Shown here: positions 5,700 through 13,216 of the stretch, piece by piece
How the letters are laid out: the number at the start of each line of letters is the position of its first letter
Position numbering within the stretch: the first letter of the stretch is position 1
DNA from: JAVBLQ01 sp031553435
GTDB lineage: Bacteria; Bacteroidota; Bacteroidia; Bacteroidales; Azobacteroidaceae
Assembly (NCBI GenBank): GCA_031553435.1
Contig: JAVBLQ010000022.1
Span: 1-14,016, forward strand
Reading direction: 5' to 3'
Length of the DNA: 14,016 nt
Position numbers and translations under genes: made by a program
The notes under the pieces: generated by a model
The model's input: the letters and a program-made list of their open reading frames with translations, nothing else
Database searches by the model: none
What the model was told of the DNA's origin: nothing

Positions 5700-7679
5700 T
5701 TAATTTTTTTTGTATTCGACAAAAGCTTCTATGGCTTCATAAGAAGCGAGTCCTAACTGATTATATAAATTAGCGGTAGCCTTGTTTCTATCTTCTGATC
5801 TTTGCCAGAATAAGCGTTCATCACTGCCTAAGAAAGGTGCGCTTTCCATTTGAGATTGATGTTTCAGGATAGCATTCCGCTTTTGCCGTAACTCTTCCGG
5901 ACTGATAGGAACTGCCATTTCAATATGGTCGATTTCCCATTCCTGCCAGGCCCCGCGATACATCCAGATGCGACAGTTTTTCATCCATTTTTCATCTTTT
6001 AATTCGTCGATCGCTGCCAATACAGCATCCAGACAGACTTTATGAGTTCCATGCGGATCAGCCAGATCACCGGCAACAAAAATCTGATGAGGTTTGACTT
6101 TTTGCAATAATTCTTTGATAATCTCAATGTCGGCTTCGGTCAGATTTCCTTTCTGGATGGTTCCGGTTTCATAAAAAGGCAAATCCAGAAAATGTATATT
6201 ATCGGGTTTTACTCCGACAAAACGACAAGCCATTCGAGCTTCTCCACGACGGATGCGTCCTTTGATAAATCTCACGTCGGCAGTATCAACATCTCCTTCT
6301 TTTTTATCTTTCAAAAAGTTGAGCGTAGTGTTATAAAGCTTTGTTATAGCCTTATTTTCAGGGTCATAATTTCTTTTTATACTGTTTATGAAGGCCATAA
6401 AGCGTACAACTTCGTCATCTCCCACAGCAATGTTCCCGGATACCTGATAAGCCACATGTACATCATGTTTCTGATCAACCAAGCGTTTCAGTGTGCCTCC
6501 CATTGAAATGACATCATCGTCCGGGTGAGGACTGAAAACAACTACTTTTTTGGGGAAAGGTAATGCACGTTCGGGACGATGTGTATCATCCGCATTGGGT
6601 TTTCCTCCCGGCCAACCAGTGATAGTATGTTGCAGGTCGTTGAATATTTTTATATTTACATTGTACGCCGAACCATAAATGGCCAATAATTCTCCCATGC
6701 CGTTTTCGTTGTAGTCTTTATTGGTCAATTTCAATATGGGTTTCGACAGTTTCAGACAAAGCCAGACAATAGCCCTGCGAATCAATTTATCATTCCAATC
6801 ACAGGAAGTAACTAACCAGGGTGTACTGATCCTGGTTAAATTATATGCAGCAGAAATATCAATAACAAAACGGGCATTGTTGTGTAATTGCAGGTATGAA
6901 GCAGGAATCGAATCATTCATTTTTCCTTCGACTGCCATCCTGATTACACCGGCTTTATTTTCACCCCAAGCCACAAGGATTATTTTTTTCGCTTTCAACA
7001 TGGTTGATATACCCATGGTTATTGCACTTACAGGCACGCTTTCATGCGAAGTAAATGACTTTGCCGCTTCCTTCCTCGATTCGTTATCGAGCATTACCAA
7101 TCGTGTCTGGGAATTGGAATTGGATCCCGGCTCATTGAAACCGATGTTTCCCGCATGTCCGATACCTAATAGCAGGAAATCGATACCACCCAGGCTTTGT
7201 ATACGTTGTTCGTACATTTTACAAAACTCGAAAATGTCTTTTTTTGTAATGGAAGCATCCGGAGAGAAAACGTTTCTGGGATCGATATCAATATGATCCA
7301 ACAATTGATCTTTCAATATTTGAAGGTTGGTATGCGATGAGGTTGTGAGCGGATAATATTCAAAAACATTGAGGATAACTACATTTTTGAAGCTCAATTT
7401 TTCTTCCTTATGGATACGGACCAACTCACGATAAAGAGTGATCGGAGAATGTCCGCCGGGAAGGGCAAGTACAAAAAAATGGCCTGACTCTTGTTTGGCC
7501 CTTATTTCCTTAACTATTTCTCTTGCCACAACAAGAGAACCTTCTGCAACAGACTCATAGATGTCTGTCGGAATGTTTTCAAAACGTGTTAAAGCAGATT
7601 GCTCAAAAGCATCTTCCGGATGATAGTATCGTTGAGGTACTCTATCCAATGTGATTTGTGAACTCAGATCTGTTTTCAT
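5700..7679 (-). CDS. NagB-like domain fused to PIG-L/LmbE-type deacetylase
   Basis: 659 residues, the same layout and size as Bacteroides proteins annotated as glucosamine-6-phosphate deaminase-like. The N-terminal half (about 20-290) is a NagB/isomerase fold, but it has F106 where E. coli NagB has D72 (NVFEY for NMDEY), A176 for D141 and N178 for H143 (GIGHAGNIGFNEP). Only E183 (E148) remains, so deaminase/isomerase activity is doubtful. The C-terminal half (about 375-600) is PIG-L/LmbE: SPHPDDD (H385, D387, D388) and DPHGTH (H543, H546) supply the zinc ligands and catalytic base expected for an N-deacetylase of GlcNAc-type substrates. A pseudo-enzyme that binds an amino-sugar phosphate joined to a working deacetylase is a reasonable inference. 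No signal peptide, so cytoplasmic. It is followed by terC at 3 bases and preceded by an intergenic hairpin. Confidence 0.9.
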   Translation of the reverse strand: MKTDLSSQITLDRVPQRYYHPEDAFEQSALTRFENIPTDIYESVAEGSLVVAREIVKEIRAKQESGHFFVLALPGGHSPITLYRELVRIHKEEKLSFKNVVILNVFEYYPLTTSSHTNLQILKDQLLDHIDIDPRNVFSPDASITKKDIFEFCKMYEQRIQSLGGIDFLLLGIGHAGNIGFNEPGSNSNSQTRLVMLDNESRKEAAKSFTSHESVPVSAITMGISTMLKAKKIILVAWGENKAGVIRMAVEGKMNDSIPASYLQLHNNARFVIDISAAYNLTRISTPWLVTSCDWNDKLIRRAIVWLCLKLSKPILKLTNKDYNENGMGELLAIYGSAYNVNIKIFNDLQHTITGWPGGKPNADDTHRPERALPFPKKVVVFSPHPDDDVISMGGTLKRLVDQKHDVHVAYQVSGNIAVGDDEVVRFMAFINSIKRNYDPENKAITKLYNTTLNFLKDKKEGDVDTADVRFIKGRIRRGEARMACRFVGVKPDNIHFLDLPFYETGTIQKGNLTEADIEIIKELLQKVKPHQIFVAGDLADPHGTHKVCLDAVLAAIDELKDEKWMKNCRIWMYRGAWQEWEIDHIEMAVPISPEELRQKRNAILKHQSQMESAPFLGSDERLFWQRSEDRNKATANLYNQLGLASYEAIEAFVEYKKN

Positions 7680-7690
7680 GATATAAAAAA

Positions 7691-7756
7691 GTTACAAGTT
7701 ACGGGTTACAAGCTACGAGTATTTGAACCTGTACCCCGGAACTTGTAACCTGTAAC
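7691..7756. repeat. 66-base imperfect palindrome made of GTTAC/TTACAAG words
   Basis: Nearly the whole spacer between the peptidase and the NagB-like gene is self-complementary. The left half starts GTTACAAGTTACGGGTTACA and the right half ends CTTGTAACCTGTAAC. Folding around 7723/7724 pairs about 20 of 30 positions, with the outer 12 nearly perfect. Both arms are built from variants of the word GTTACAAG. No T-tract follows, so it is not a standard terminator. It may be an mRNA-processing or stability element, or a mobile-type intergenic repeat. Confidence 0.75.
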
Positions 7757-7766
7757 TAAAATTTAT

Positions 7767-9812
7767 TTACCAAATAGCCACTCTCTTTTCTTCCGGAAGA
7801 TACATTTTATTTTCCGGAGTGATGCTAAAGGCTTCATACCATGCTTTGATTTGGGGTAAGGCTCCGTTTACACGCCAGCGTCCAAGTGAGTGTGAATCCA
7901 TTTTCGTCAAACGAAGAATTTCTTCATTCCTGATGTTTCCCGCCCAAACAGTTGCATAAGAAAGGAAAAAACGTTGTGCCGGTGTAAACCCGTCGATTTT
8001 TTCCTTGCTTTTAGCTTCCGGCACTTTTTGGAAAGCTTGCCAGGAAACCTGTAAACCTCCCTGGTCTGCAATATTTTCACCTAAAGTATATTGACCATTG
8101 GCATGAACAGTATCTAATACTACAATATTATCGAAAAATTTAACCAGTACATCTGCACGGTCTTTGAATTTTTTTGCATCATCATCTGTCCACCATGCTT
8201 TGAGGTTTCCATCTTTGTCATATTGACGTCCCTGATCATCGAATCCGTGAGTCATTTCATGACCGATCACCACACCGATTGCTCCGTAATTTACTGCATC
8301 ATCGGCTTCCGGATTAAAGAAAGGGGGTTGTAAAATAGCGGCAGGGAAACAAATTTCATTTGTGACCGGATTATAATATGCATTAACTGTTTGAGGAGTC
8401 ATTAACCATTCGTCTTTATCAACCGGTTTTTCAAATTTACCTAACATATAATCGACTTCAAACGCATTGGAACGAACAATATTAGCAAAATATGAATCGT
8501 TTTCAATCTCCAGTTTGGAGTAATCTCTCCATTTATCAGGATAACCAATTTTAACATGGAATGTGGCCAGTTTTTCCTGTGCTTTTGCTTTGGTTTCAGG
8601 ACTCATCCATTCCAAAGCATTGATTCTTTCGCCTAATGCAACCTGTAAGTTTTTCACCAAACTTACCATCTTTTCTTTGGAAGCAGGAGGGAAATATTTT
8701 TCGACATACATCTGGCCTACGGCTTCTCCCAATGAACCGTTAACGGCAGTCACAGCTCTTTTCCAACGAGGTTTCAGTTCCGGAGTTCCGGAAAGTGTTT
8801 TCCCGTAAAAATCAAATGAAGCGTTGACAAAATCGTCACTTAAATAAGATGCCGCCTCATCGATGATATTCCATGAAAGATAATATTTGATTTCATTTAA
8901 GGAAGAAGAATTTATAATCTTACTGACTTCTGCAATAGGCTCGGGTTGGCCGATATTCAAAGTTCCTACTGTTAATCCTAATGTAGAAAAATAAGTTTTC
9001 CAATCGATAACAGGAGATTCCGTTTGTAATTCAGACAAGCTGGCTTTATGATAGTTAGCTTCCGGATCACGGAGTTTTTCGCGGGAATAAGCAATTTTCG
9101 CCAAAGCTGTTTCAATTTTCATCACAGCAGCGGAAGCTTCTTTCGCTTGTTTTTCGGAATATCCGGACAAAACGAATAATTTTTCGATCAATTCAACATA
9201 TTTAGCCCTGATTTCCTGTGAATGAGCGTCCCTGTCCAGATAATAATCCCGGTCGCCCATATTGTATCCTCCCTGATTGATATGGAAGATATTCATGGAA
9301 CTGTTTTTATCATCGGCATATACATAAGCGCTGAAAAATGTATCGAAACCTTTTTTGTATAATTCGGCGATAGCTTTACTTAGTTCTTTTTTGTCTTTCA
9401 GAGATTCTATTTTTTCTAAATAAGGCTTCAATGGTTCAGCCTTTTGCTCATTCAATTTTACGCTATCCATAGCCAACGAATAGAGTGTTCCTATTTTTTG
9501 AGGAATACTATGTTCTGCACTTTTGGTTTTGCTTAATTCTTCAATGAGGCCTTTTACTTGTTCCTGATTGTTATCTCTCAATTGATCAAAAGTACCGAAA
9601 CGTGCATGTTCGGGTTTTAAGGGATGGGAAGCCATCCATCCTCCGCAGGCATATTGATAGAAATCATTGCCGGGAACGGCAGCGGTATCTAAATTGGAAA
9701 CGTCAATTCCTTTTGAAGAATTGAGCTCAGCTTCTTTTTTTGATTCTTTTGAACCACAGCTGGTTGTAATCATTACGATTGATGTTAAAAATACAAGATA
9801 TAACTTTTTCAT
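7767..9812 (-). CDS. pepO: M13-family zinc metallopeptidase (PepO/neprilysin-like), predicted lipoprotein
   Basis: 681 residues from ATG 9812; a GTG two codons upstream is less likely. A lipobox-like end of the signal peptide, ITTSCGS with C19, predicts lipid anchoring in the envelope. The N-terminal M13 domain runs to about 430. The C-terminal catalytic domain has NAYYNP (477-482, substrate binding), GHEMTH (H518, E519, H522) and GENIADQGG with third zinc ligand E579. It ends RVAIW, as M13 enzymes typically do. Such peptidases cleave oligopeptides of about 40 residues or less; the natural substrate is unknown. All catalytic residues are present, so it should be active. Promoter box TACATTTG lies on the minus strand at 9842-9849. 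It may be read through into the NagB-like gene 87 bases downstream. Confidence 0.92.
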   Translation of the reverse strand: MKKLYLVFLTSIVMITTSCGSKESKKEAELNSSKGIDVSNLDTAAVPGNDFYQYACGGWMASHPLKPEHARFGTFDQLRDNNQEQVKGLIEELSKTKSAEHSIPQKIGTLYSLAMDSVKLNEQKAEPLKPYLEKIESLKDKKELSKAIAELYKKGFDTFFSAYVYADDKNSSMNIFHINQGGYNMGDRDYYLDRDAHSQEIRAKYVELIEKLFVLSGYSEKQAKEASAAVMKIETALAKIAYSREKLRDPEANYHKASLSELQTESPVIDWKTYFSTLGLTVGTLNIGQPEPIAEVSKIINSSSLNEIKYYLSWNIIDEAASYLSDDFVNASFDFYGKTLSGTPELKPRWKRAVTAVNGSLGEAVGQMYVEKYFPPASKEKMVSLVKNLQVALGERINALEWMSPETKAKAQEKLATFHVKIGYPDKWRDYSKLEIENDSYFANIVRSNAFEVDYMLGKFEKPVDKDEWLMTPQTVNAYYNPVTNEICFPAAILQPPFFNPEADDAVNYGAIGVVIGHEMTHGFDDQGRQYDKDGNLKAWWTDDDAKKFKDRADVLVKFFDNIVVLDTVHANGQYTLGENIADQGGLQVSWQAFQKVPEAKSKEKIDGFTPAQRFFLSYATVWAGNIRNEEILRLTKMDSHSLGRWRVNGALPQIKAWYEAFSITPENKMYLPEEKRVAIW

Positions 9813-9841
9813 AAGCACAAAAACATTATTTATTCGAGTTG

Positions 9842-9849
9842 CAAATGTA
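9842..9849 (-). promoter_or_regulatory. Probable -7 box of the M13 peptidase gene
   Basis: The minus strand reads TACATTTG, an exact TAnnTTTG match, ending 29 bases before the ATG at 9812, so a 5' leader of about 23-25 bases is expected. A -33 TTG is not evident. Confidence 0.5.
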
Positions 9850-9911
9850 TCCTTTATTGCTTGATTGAGAAAGTATTTTGGATAGATTTTTTATATTTCC
9901 CGAAAAAACTG

Positions 9912-9919
9912 TAGCTTTG
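9912..9919 (+). promoter_or_regulatory. Candidate -7 box of the DUF4831 gene
   Basis: TAGCTTTG is an exact TAnnTTTG match, placed back-to-back with the peptidase promoter. It would give a leader of about 130 bases that includes the hairpin at 9990-10042. No TTG is found at the -33 distance, so support is moderate. Confidence 0.35.
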
Positions 9920-9989
9920 TAATTCAGTTTATAAGGTTATAACATTTTTGTATTCATAAAGTTCTTTATCTGTTAGAAAACAAACATAA

Positions 9990-10042
9990 AAACACAAGGT
10001 CTTTTTTTATATTTTTCTTCATGCCTTCGTGTCTTTGTGTTT
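9990..10042. repeat. Intergenic inverted repeat AAACACAA...TTGTGTTT
   Basis: AAACACAA (9990-9997) and TTGTGTTT (10035-10042) are perfectly complementary and extend imperfectly inward (GGTC against GTCT). The loop is 37 bases and T-rich. The right arm contains CTTCGTGTCTTTGTGTTT, again a repeated-word pattern (CGTGTC, TTTGTG). It ends 14 bases before the DUF4831 start. Confidence 0.6.
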
Positions 10043-10056
10043 AAAAATATTTACGT

Positions 10057-11136
10057 ATGAAAAATTTTATATTAACAATATGTTTCTTTTTCTCACTCGG
10101 AATTTCAGCACAAACGAATGTGGTAAAAATGAGTGCAGTGAAGAGCAATAACTATGGGGTAAATTATTTTCTTCCTAAAACAGAATTAATTATTCATGCC
10201 GAATACACCAAAGTTACTACCAAGACGGGCCCTTACTATAAATATGCTGAAAAATACCTGGGAGTTACAAATGCCGTAACCGAAGATAAAGTTTACTATA
10301 CATTGGAAAAAGTAACAGTTATCCCCAAAGGTATTCCCGATAAAAATCAATCTTACTTAGTAGAATTCAAATCAGGAACAACCGCTCCGTTCGTTTATCT
10401 TACACAAGACGGGTTAATCTGCACTATTAATGCCGATTATGAACCGGTTGAAGATAAATCTGCGGACAAACCTCAGGCGAGCGCTTCAAAACCGGCAATC
10501 AATCCGCAATCTGTATATTCAGAAGAACTTTTGATGGCGGGATCAACGGCAAAGATGGCTGAAATTGCAGCCAAACAAATTTATCGCCTCCGGGAAAGCC
10601 GAACGGATATTATTACAGGTGAAGCCGAAAACCGTCCTCCGGATGGCGAAGCTATGAAAATTGTATTGCAACAACTGGAATCACAAGAAAATGCGTTGAC
10701 CTCTCAATTTACAGGAACCACAACGACGCAAACGTTGACCCATGATGTAAATTTACTTCCTGAAGGAGATCTGGAAAAACAAATCCTATTTCGTTTTTCC
10801 AAATATCTGGGTGTGGTAAAAAGTGATGATTTAAGCGGAAGTCCTGTATATCTCAATCTGAAAAACACAACAGAAAAAGAAGTTCCGGCAGATCCTAAAG
10901 AAGCTGAAAAAATCCAGAAAGAAAAAGAAAAAGCTAAAGGTATTTTTTATAATAAACCGGGAAAAGCTAAAATAGAAGTTTACTTCGGCAACAACAAGCT
11001 CTATTCAGGAGACATTCAAATTGCCCAATTCGGAGACACACAGATATTGGCTCCTAATATTTTCGAAGATAAAAAGGCTCCGGTAAAAGTATATTTTTAT
11101 CCGGAAACAGGTGCGGTTAAACAAATAATTCAATAA
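10057..11136 (+). CDS. Secreted DUF4831-family protein
   Basis: 359 residues beginning MKNFILTICFFFSLGISAQ, a clear signal peptide with cleavage likely after SA (residue 18). The body matches my memory of DUF4831 (PF16115), a Bacteroidetes-specific family of unknown function. Seen features: an N-terminal beta-rich part with YGVNYFLPKTELIIHAEYTK near 33-52, a central helical region with EEL...AGSTAKMAEIAAKQIYRLRE (about 155-185), and a lysine/glutamate-rich stretch at about 271-296 before a beta-rich C-terminus. No enzymatic motif or membrane anchor is seen, so a periplasmic or surface-associated structural or binding role is possible. The start at 10057 is the only sensible one. The gene lies ahead of paaK on the same strand but is separated by a hairpin spacer, so a functional link is not implied. 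Confidence 0.8.
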   Translation: MKNFILTICFFFSLGISAQTNVVKMSAVKSNNYGVNYFLPKTELIIHAEYTKVTTKTGPYYKYAEKYLGVTNAVTEDKVYYTLEKVTVIPKGIPDKNQSYLVEFKSGTTAPFVYLTQDGLICTINADYEPVEDKSADKPQASASKPAINPQSVYSEELLMAGSTAKMAEIAAKQIYRLRESRTDIITGEAENRPPDGEAMKIVLQQLESQENALTSQFTGTTTTQTLTHDVNLLPEGDLEKQILFRFSKYLGVVKSDDLSGSPVYLNLKNTTEKEVPADPKEAEKIQKEKEKAKGIFYNKPGKAKIEVYFGNNKLYSGDIQIAQFGDTQILAPNIFEDKKAPVKVYFYPETGAVKQIIQ

Positions 11137-11142
11137 AATTCA

Positions 11143-11198
11143 AGTGAAAAAGTGAAAGGTGAAGATACCTTTTCACCTTTCACCTTTCACCTTTCACT
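11143..11198. repeat. Hairpin spacer with four tandem heptamers TTTCACC
   Basis: Positions 11171-11198 hold TTTCACC three times plus TTTCACT. The left side carries AGTGAAAAAGTGAAAGGTG (from 11143), and AGTGAAAGGTGAA (11151-11163) is the exact complement of the last two heptamers. The element therefore folds into a long hairpin with slippage possible between repeat copies. It fills the spacer between the DUF4831 stop and the paaK start. A GTG frame runs through it into paaK, but its product is just the repeat, so it is not part of the protein. Confidence 0.8.
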
Positions 11199-11205
11199 AA
11201 AAATT

Positions 11206-12507
11206 ATGATTTGGAACGAAACCATGGAGTGCATGTCCCGCGAAGACATGCGAAAACTTCAGTCTATCCGCTTAAAAAAGGTTATTGAAAGAGTTTATCA
11301 TAATTGCGAACCATATCGTAAAAGAATGCAGGAAGTAGGAATCACTCCCGCAGATATACATTCGATTGATGATCTTGCTAAGTTACCATTTACTTCTAAA
11401 AAAGATTTAAGAGATTATTATCCTTTCGATTTGTTGTGCGTACCCATGTCGGAAATCGTACGCTTGCATGCATCTTCCGGAACAACAGGAAAACCCATTG
11501 TGGTCGGATACACTCGTAACGACCTGAATATCTGGAATGAAGTCGGAGCCAGATGTTTTACCGCTTATGGACTAGGGAAAAAAGACGTCATTCAGGTATC
11601 TTACGGTTATGGCTTATTTACCGGAGGATTAGGAGTGCATAATGCCGTCGAAACAATCGGAGGCACGGTTATCCCAATGTCAAGCGGTAATACTGAAAAG
11701 CAAATTATGCTGATGCATGATTTTGGCGCTGTGAGTTTGGCTTGTACGCCTTCTTATGCGCTATATCTGGCAGACGCTATGAAAGATTCCGGTATTCCGC
11801 GAGACGAATTCAAATTAAAAGTGGGCATTTTCGGTGCAGAACCCTGGACAGAAGCCATGCGTCAGGAATTACAGGAAAAATTGGGCATCAAAGCCTACGA
11901 CATCTACGGATTGACCGAAATCATAGGGCCAGGTGTAGGACATGAATGTGAATGCCAGGATGGAACGCATCTTTGTGAAGATCATTTTTTCCCGGAAATC
12001 ATCGATCCAGAAACAGGAAACCCTCTTCCTCCCGGACAAGTAGGCGAATTGGTTTTCACAACACTAACCAAAGAGGGGATGCCTTTGATTCGTTTCCGTA
12101 CCAGAGATTTAACCAGTCTGAATTACGAAAAATGTAAATGTGGACGCACTTCCGTCCGCATGGGACGTATTCTTGGGCGCAGCGATGATATGTTGATCAT
12201 ACGGGGTGTAAATATTTTCCCATCACAAGTTGAATCCGTCATTTGTGAGCTTTCGGAATTGGAACCGCATTACATGCTGATTGTTGACCGGATAGATAAT
12301 CTGGACATCCTTGAAATTCAGGTGGAAATGCGTGAAGAATTTTATTTCGACGAAGTTCATAAAATGTTGGAATTGAAAAAGAAAATCTGTCACCGGATGC
12401 AAAGCGTTTTGGGTATTACCCCGGAAATTAAATTAGTGGAACCGCGCAGCCTTGAAAGAAGCCAGGGCAAAGCCAAGCGGGTGGTTGATAAACGCAAATT
12501 TTTATGA
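11206..12507 (+). CDS. paaK: Phenylacetate-CoA ligase
   Basis: 433 residues from ATG 11206, the family's usual length. It belongs to the ANL (adenylate-forming) superfamily and makes phenylacetyl-CoA (or an aryl-acetyl-CoA) from the acid, ATP and CoA in the cytoplasm. Visible motifs: ATP-binding loop ASSGTTGKP (89-97), YDIYGLTEIIGPG (231-243), RFRTRDLTSL (297-305) and the C-terminal GRSDDMLIIRGVNIFPSQVE (324-343). The C-terminal lysine motif QGKAKRVVDKRK (420-431) has K424 as the likely catalytic lysine. Cysteine clusters HECEC (246-250) with C257, and CKC (310-312), are also seen, as in many anaerobe homologues, and may bind metal. The neighbour is a double-ACT protein. No iorA/iorB (2-oxoacid:ferredoxin oxidoreductase) is in the window, although such genes often accompany paaK in anaerobes. 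The role is likely in aromatic amino acid breakdown or salvage. Confidence 0.92.
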   Translation: MIWNETMECMSREDMRKLQSIRLKKVIERVYHNCEPYRKRMQEVGITPADIHSIDDLAKLPFTSKKDLRDYYPFDLLCVPMSEIVRLHASSGTTGKPIVVGYTRNDLNIWNEVGARCFTAYGLGKKDVIQVSYGYGLFTGGLGVHNAVETIGGTVIPMSSGNTEKQIMLMHDFGAVSLACTPSYALYLADAMKDSGIPRDEFKLKVGIFGAEPWTEAMRQELQEKLGIKAYDIYGLTEIIGPGVGHECECQDGTHLCEDHFFPEIIDPETGNPLPPGQVGELVFTTLTKEGMPLIRFRTRDLTSLNYEKCKCGRTSVRMGRILGRSDDMLIIRGVNIFPSQVESVICELSELEPHYMLIVDRIDNLDILEIQVEMREEFYFDEVHKMLELKKKICHRMQSVLGITPEIKLVEPRSLERSQGKAKRVVDKRKFL

Positions 12508-12510
12508 ATA

Positions 12511-12549
12511 TGAATGATGAACAAGGAGCGAAACGAACTTCACCATTCA
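12511..12549. repeat. Small intergenic hairpin between paaK and the ACT gene
   Basis: TGAATGATGAA (12511-12521) and TTCACCATTCA (12539-12549) pair at 10 of 11 positions, with a 17-base loop that contains AAGGAG. It begins 4 bases behind the paaK stop. An ATG frame starting at 12514 lies inside this hairpin, which argues that the real ACT-protein start is downstream at 12571. Confidence 0.65.
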
Positions 12550-12570
12550 CTTAAACAAAACTCAAATATC

Positions 12571-12996
12571 ATGTTAATTAAACAATTATCCATTTTTCTG
12601 GAAAACAAAAAAGGCCGCTTCACTGAGGTCGCCCAGATACTCGGAGATGCAGGCATCAATATGACGGCTTTTACTGTGGCTGAAAGTTCCGATTTTGGAA
12701 TTCTCCGTCTGATTGTTTCCGATCCTGAGAAAGCGAAAGAAGTACTTAAACAGAAACTGTATGCGGTAACCGTGACAGATGTCGTTTGTTTACAATGTCC
12801 GAACGAAGCGGGTTCATTGGCCAAAGCAATGAATATAATTACGGATGCCGGTATTTTTGTTGAATATATGTATGCTTTTTCTTCCGGACAAGTAGCCAAT
12901 GTTGTAATTCGTCCGGATAATCTTGAAAAAACAATTGAAGTATTAAAAAACAACAAGTTAGAATTGTTGGCAGCAAGCGAGCTGTACAAATTATAA
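12571..12996 (+). CDS. Double ACT-domain protein
   Basis: 141 residues from ATG 12571 (MLIKQLSIFLENKKGRF), a typical ACT start. An in-frame ATG at 12514 would add 19 residues encoded by the intergenic hairpin and is rejected. Two ACT domains fill the protein: about 2-66 (LSIFLENKKGRFTEVAQILGDAG, then INMTAFTVAE) and 70-138 (VVCLQCPNEAGSLAKAMNII, then GIFVEYMYAF). The conserved glycine/aspartate turn between the first strand and helix is kept in each. ACT domains bind amino acids and act as sensors; with no attached enzyme this one is likely a free-standing regulator. Its position 63 bases behind paaK, seen in other anaerobes as I recall, suggests it senses an aromatic amino acid or its product for that pathway. 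It is the last gene of this transcription block. Confidence 0.85.
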   Translation: MLIKQLSIFLENKKGRFTEVAQILGDAGINMTAFTVAESSDFGILRLIVSDPEKAKEVLKQKLYAVTVTDVVCLQCPNEAGSLAKAMNIITDAGIFVEYMYAFSSGQVANVVIRPDNLEKTIEVLKNNKLELLAASELYKL

Positions 12997-13072
12997 CATA
13001 TAAATTTCATACTTTTGAAAAACTATTTTTGGGGGCCTATCACCCTTTTGAAATAAATCGATTTTTTTTATC

Positions 13073-13090
13073 AAACCTCTCCGGTTTTTT
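13073..13090 (+). terminator. Candidate terminator after the paaK-ACT block
   Basis: AAACC-TCTCC-GGTTT followed by TTT forms a short 5-bp stem with a T run, 77 bases after the ACT stop. The stem is weak, but position and orientation fit the end of the operon. A GGG/CCC pair near 13031-13044 may add to it. Confidence 0.35.
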
Positions 13091-13162
13091 AACTTTACAG
13101 ACAAAAGAAAAGTCAAGACAAATTATTTTTAGTATATCATTCAATAAATATATTTTAAAAAT

Positions 13163-13169
13163 TAGTTTG
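13163..13169 (+). promoter_or_regulatory. Imperfect -7 box before the truncated recombinase gene
   Basis: TAGTTTG is one base short of the TAnnTTTG consensus and lies 47 bases ahead of the ATG at 13217. Surrounding DNA is very AT-rich. Support is weak, but no better promoter is seen in 12997-13216. Confidence 0.25.
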
Positions 13170-13216
13170 CATCACTCATTCATAATTCTTTTTATATTTT
13201 AATAATACTAACAACC

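Noticed and set aside
6721..7296. 191-codon plus-strand frame inside the NagB-like gene
   Set aside because: It is antisense to a strongly conserved coding region with clear motifs, and its translation shows no recognisable domain.
12514..12570. Upstream ATG of the ACT gene preceded by an open frame
   Set aside because: The extra 19 codons lie in an intergenic hairpin and are not ACT-like; the AAGGAG there is not strong evidence in Bacteroidetes, which rarely rely on Shine-Dalgarno pairing.
12540..13010. 156-codon minus-strand frame opposite the ACT gene
   Set aside because: It mirrors the double-ACT reading frame, which has full family support on the plus strand.
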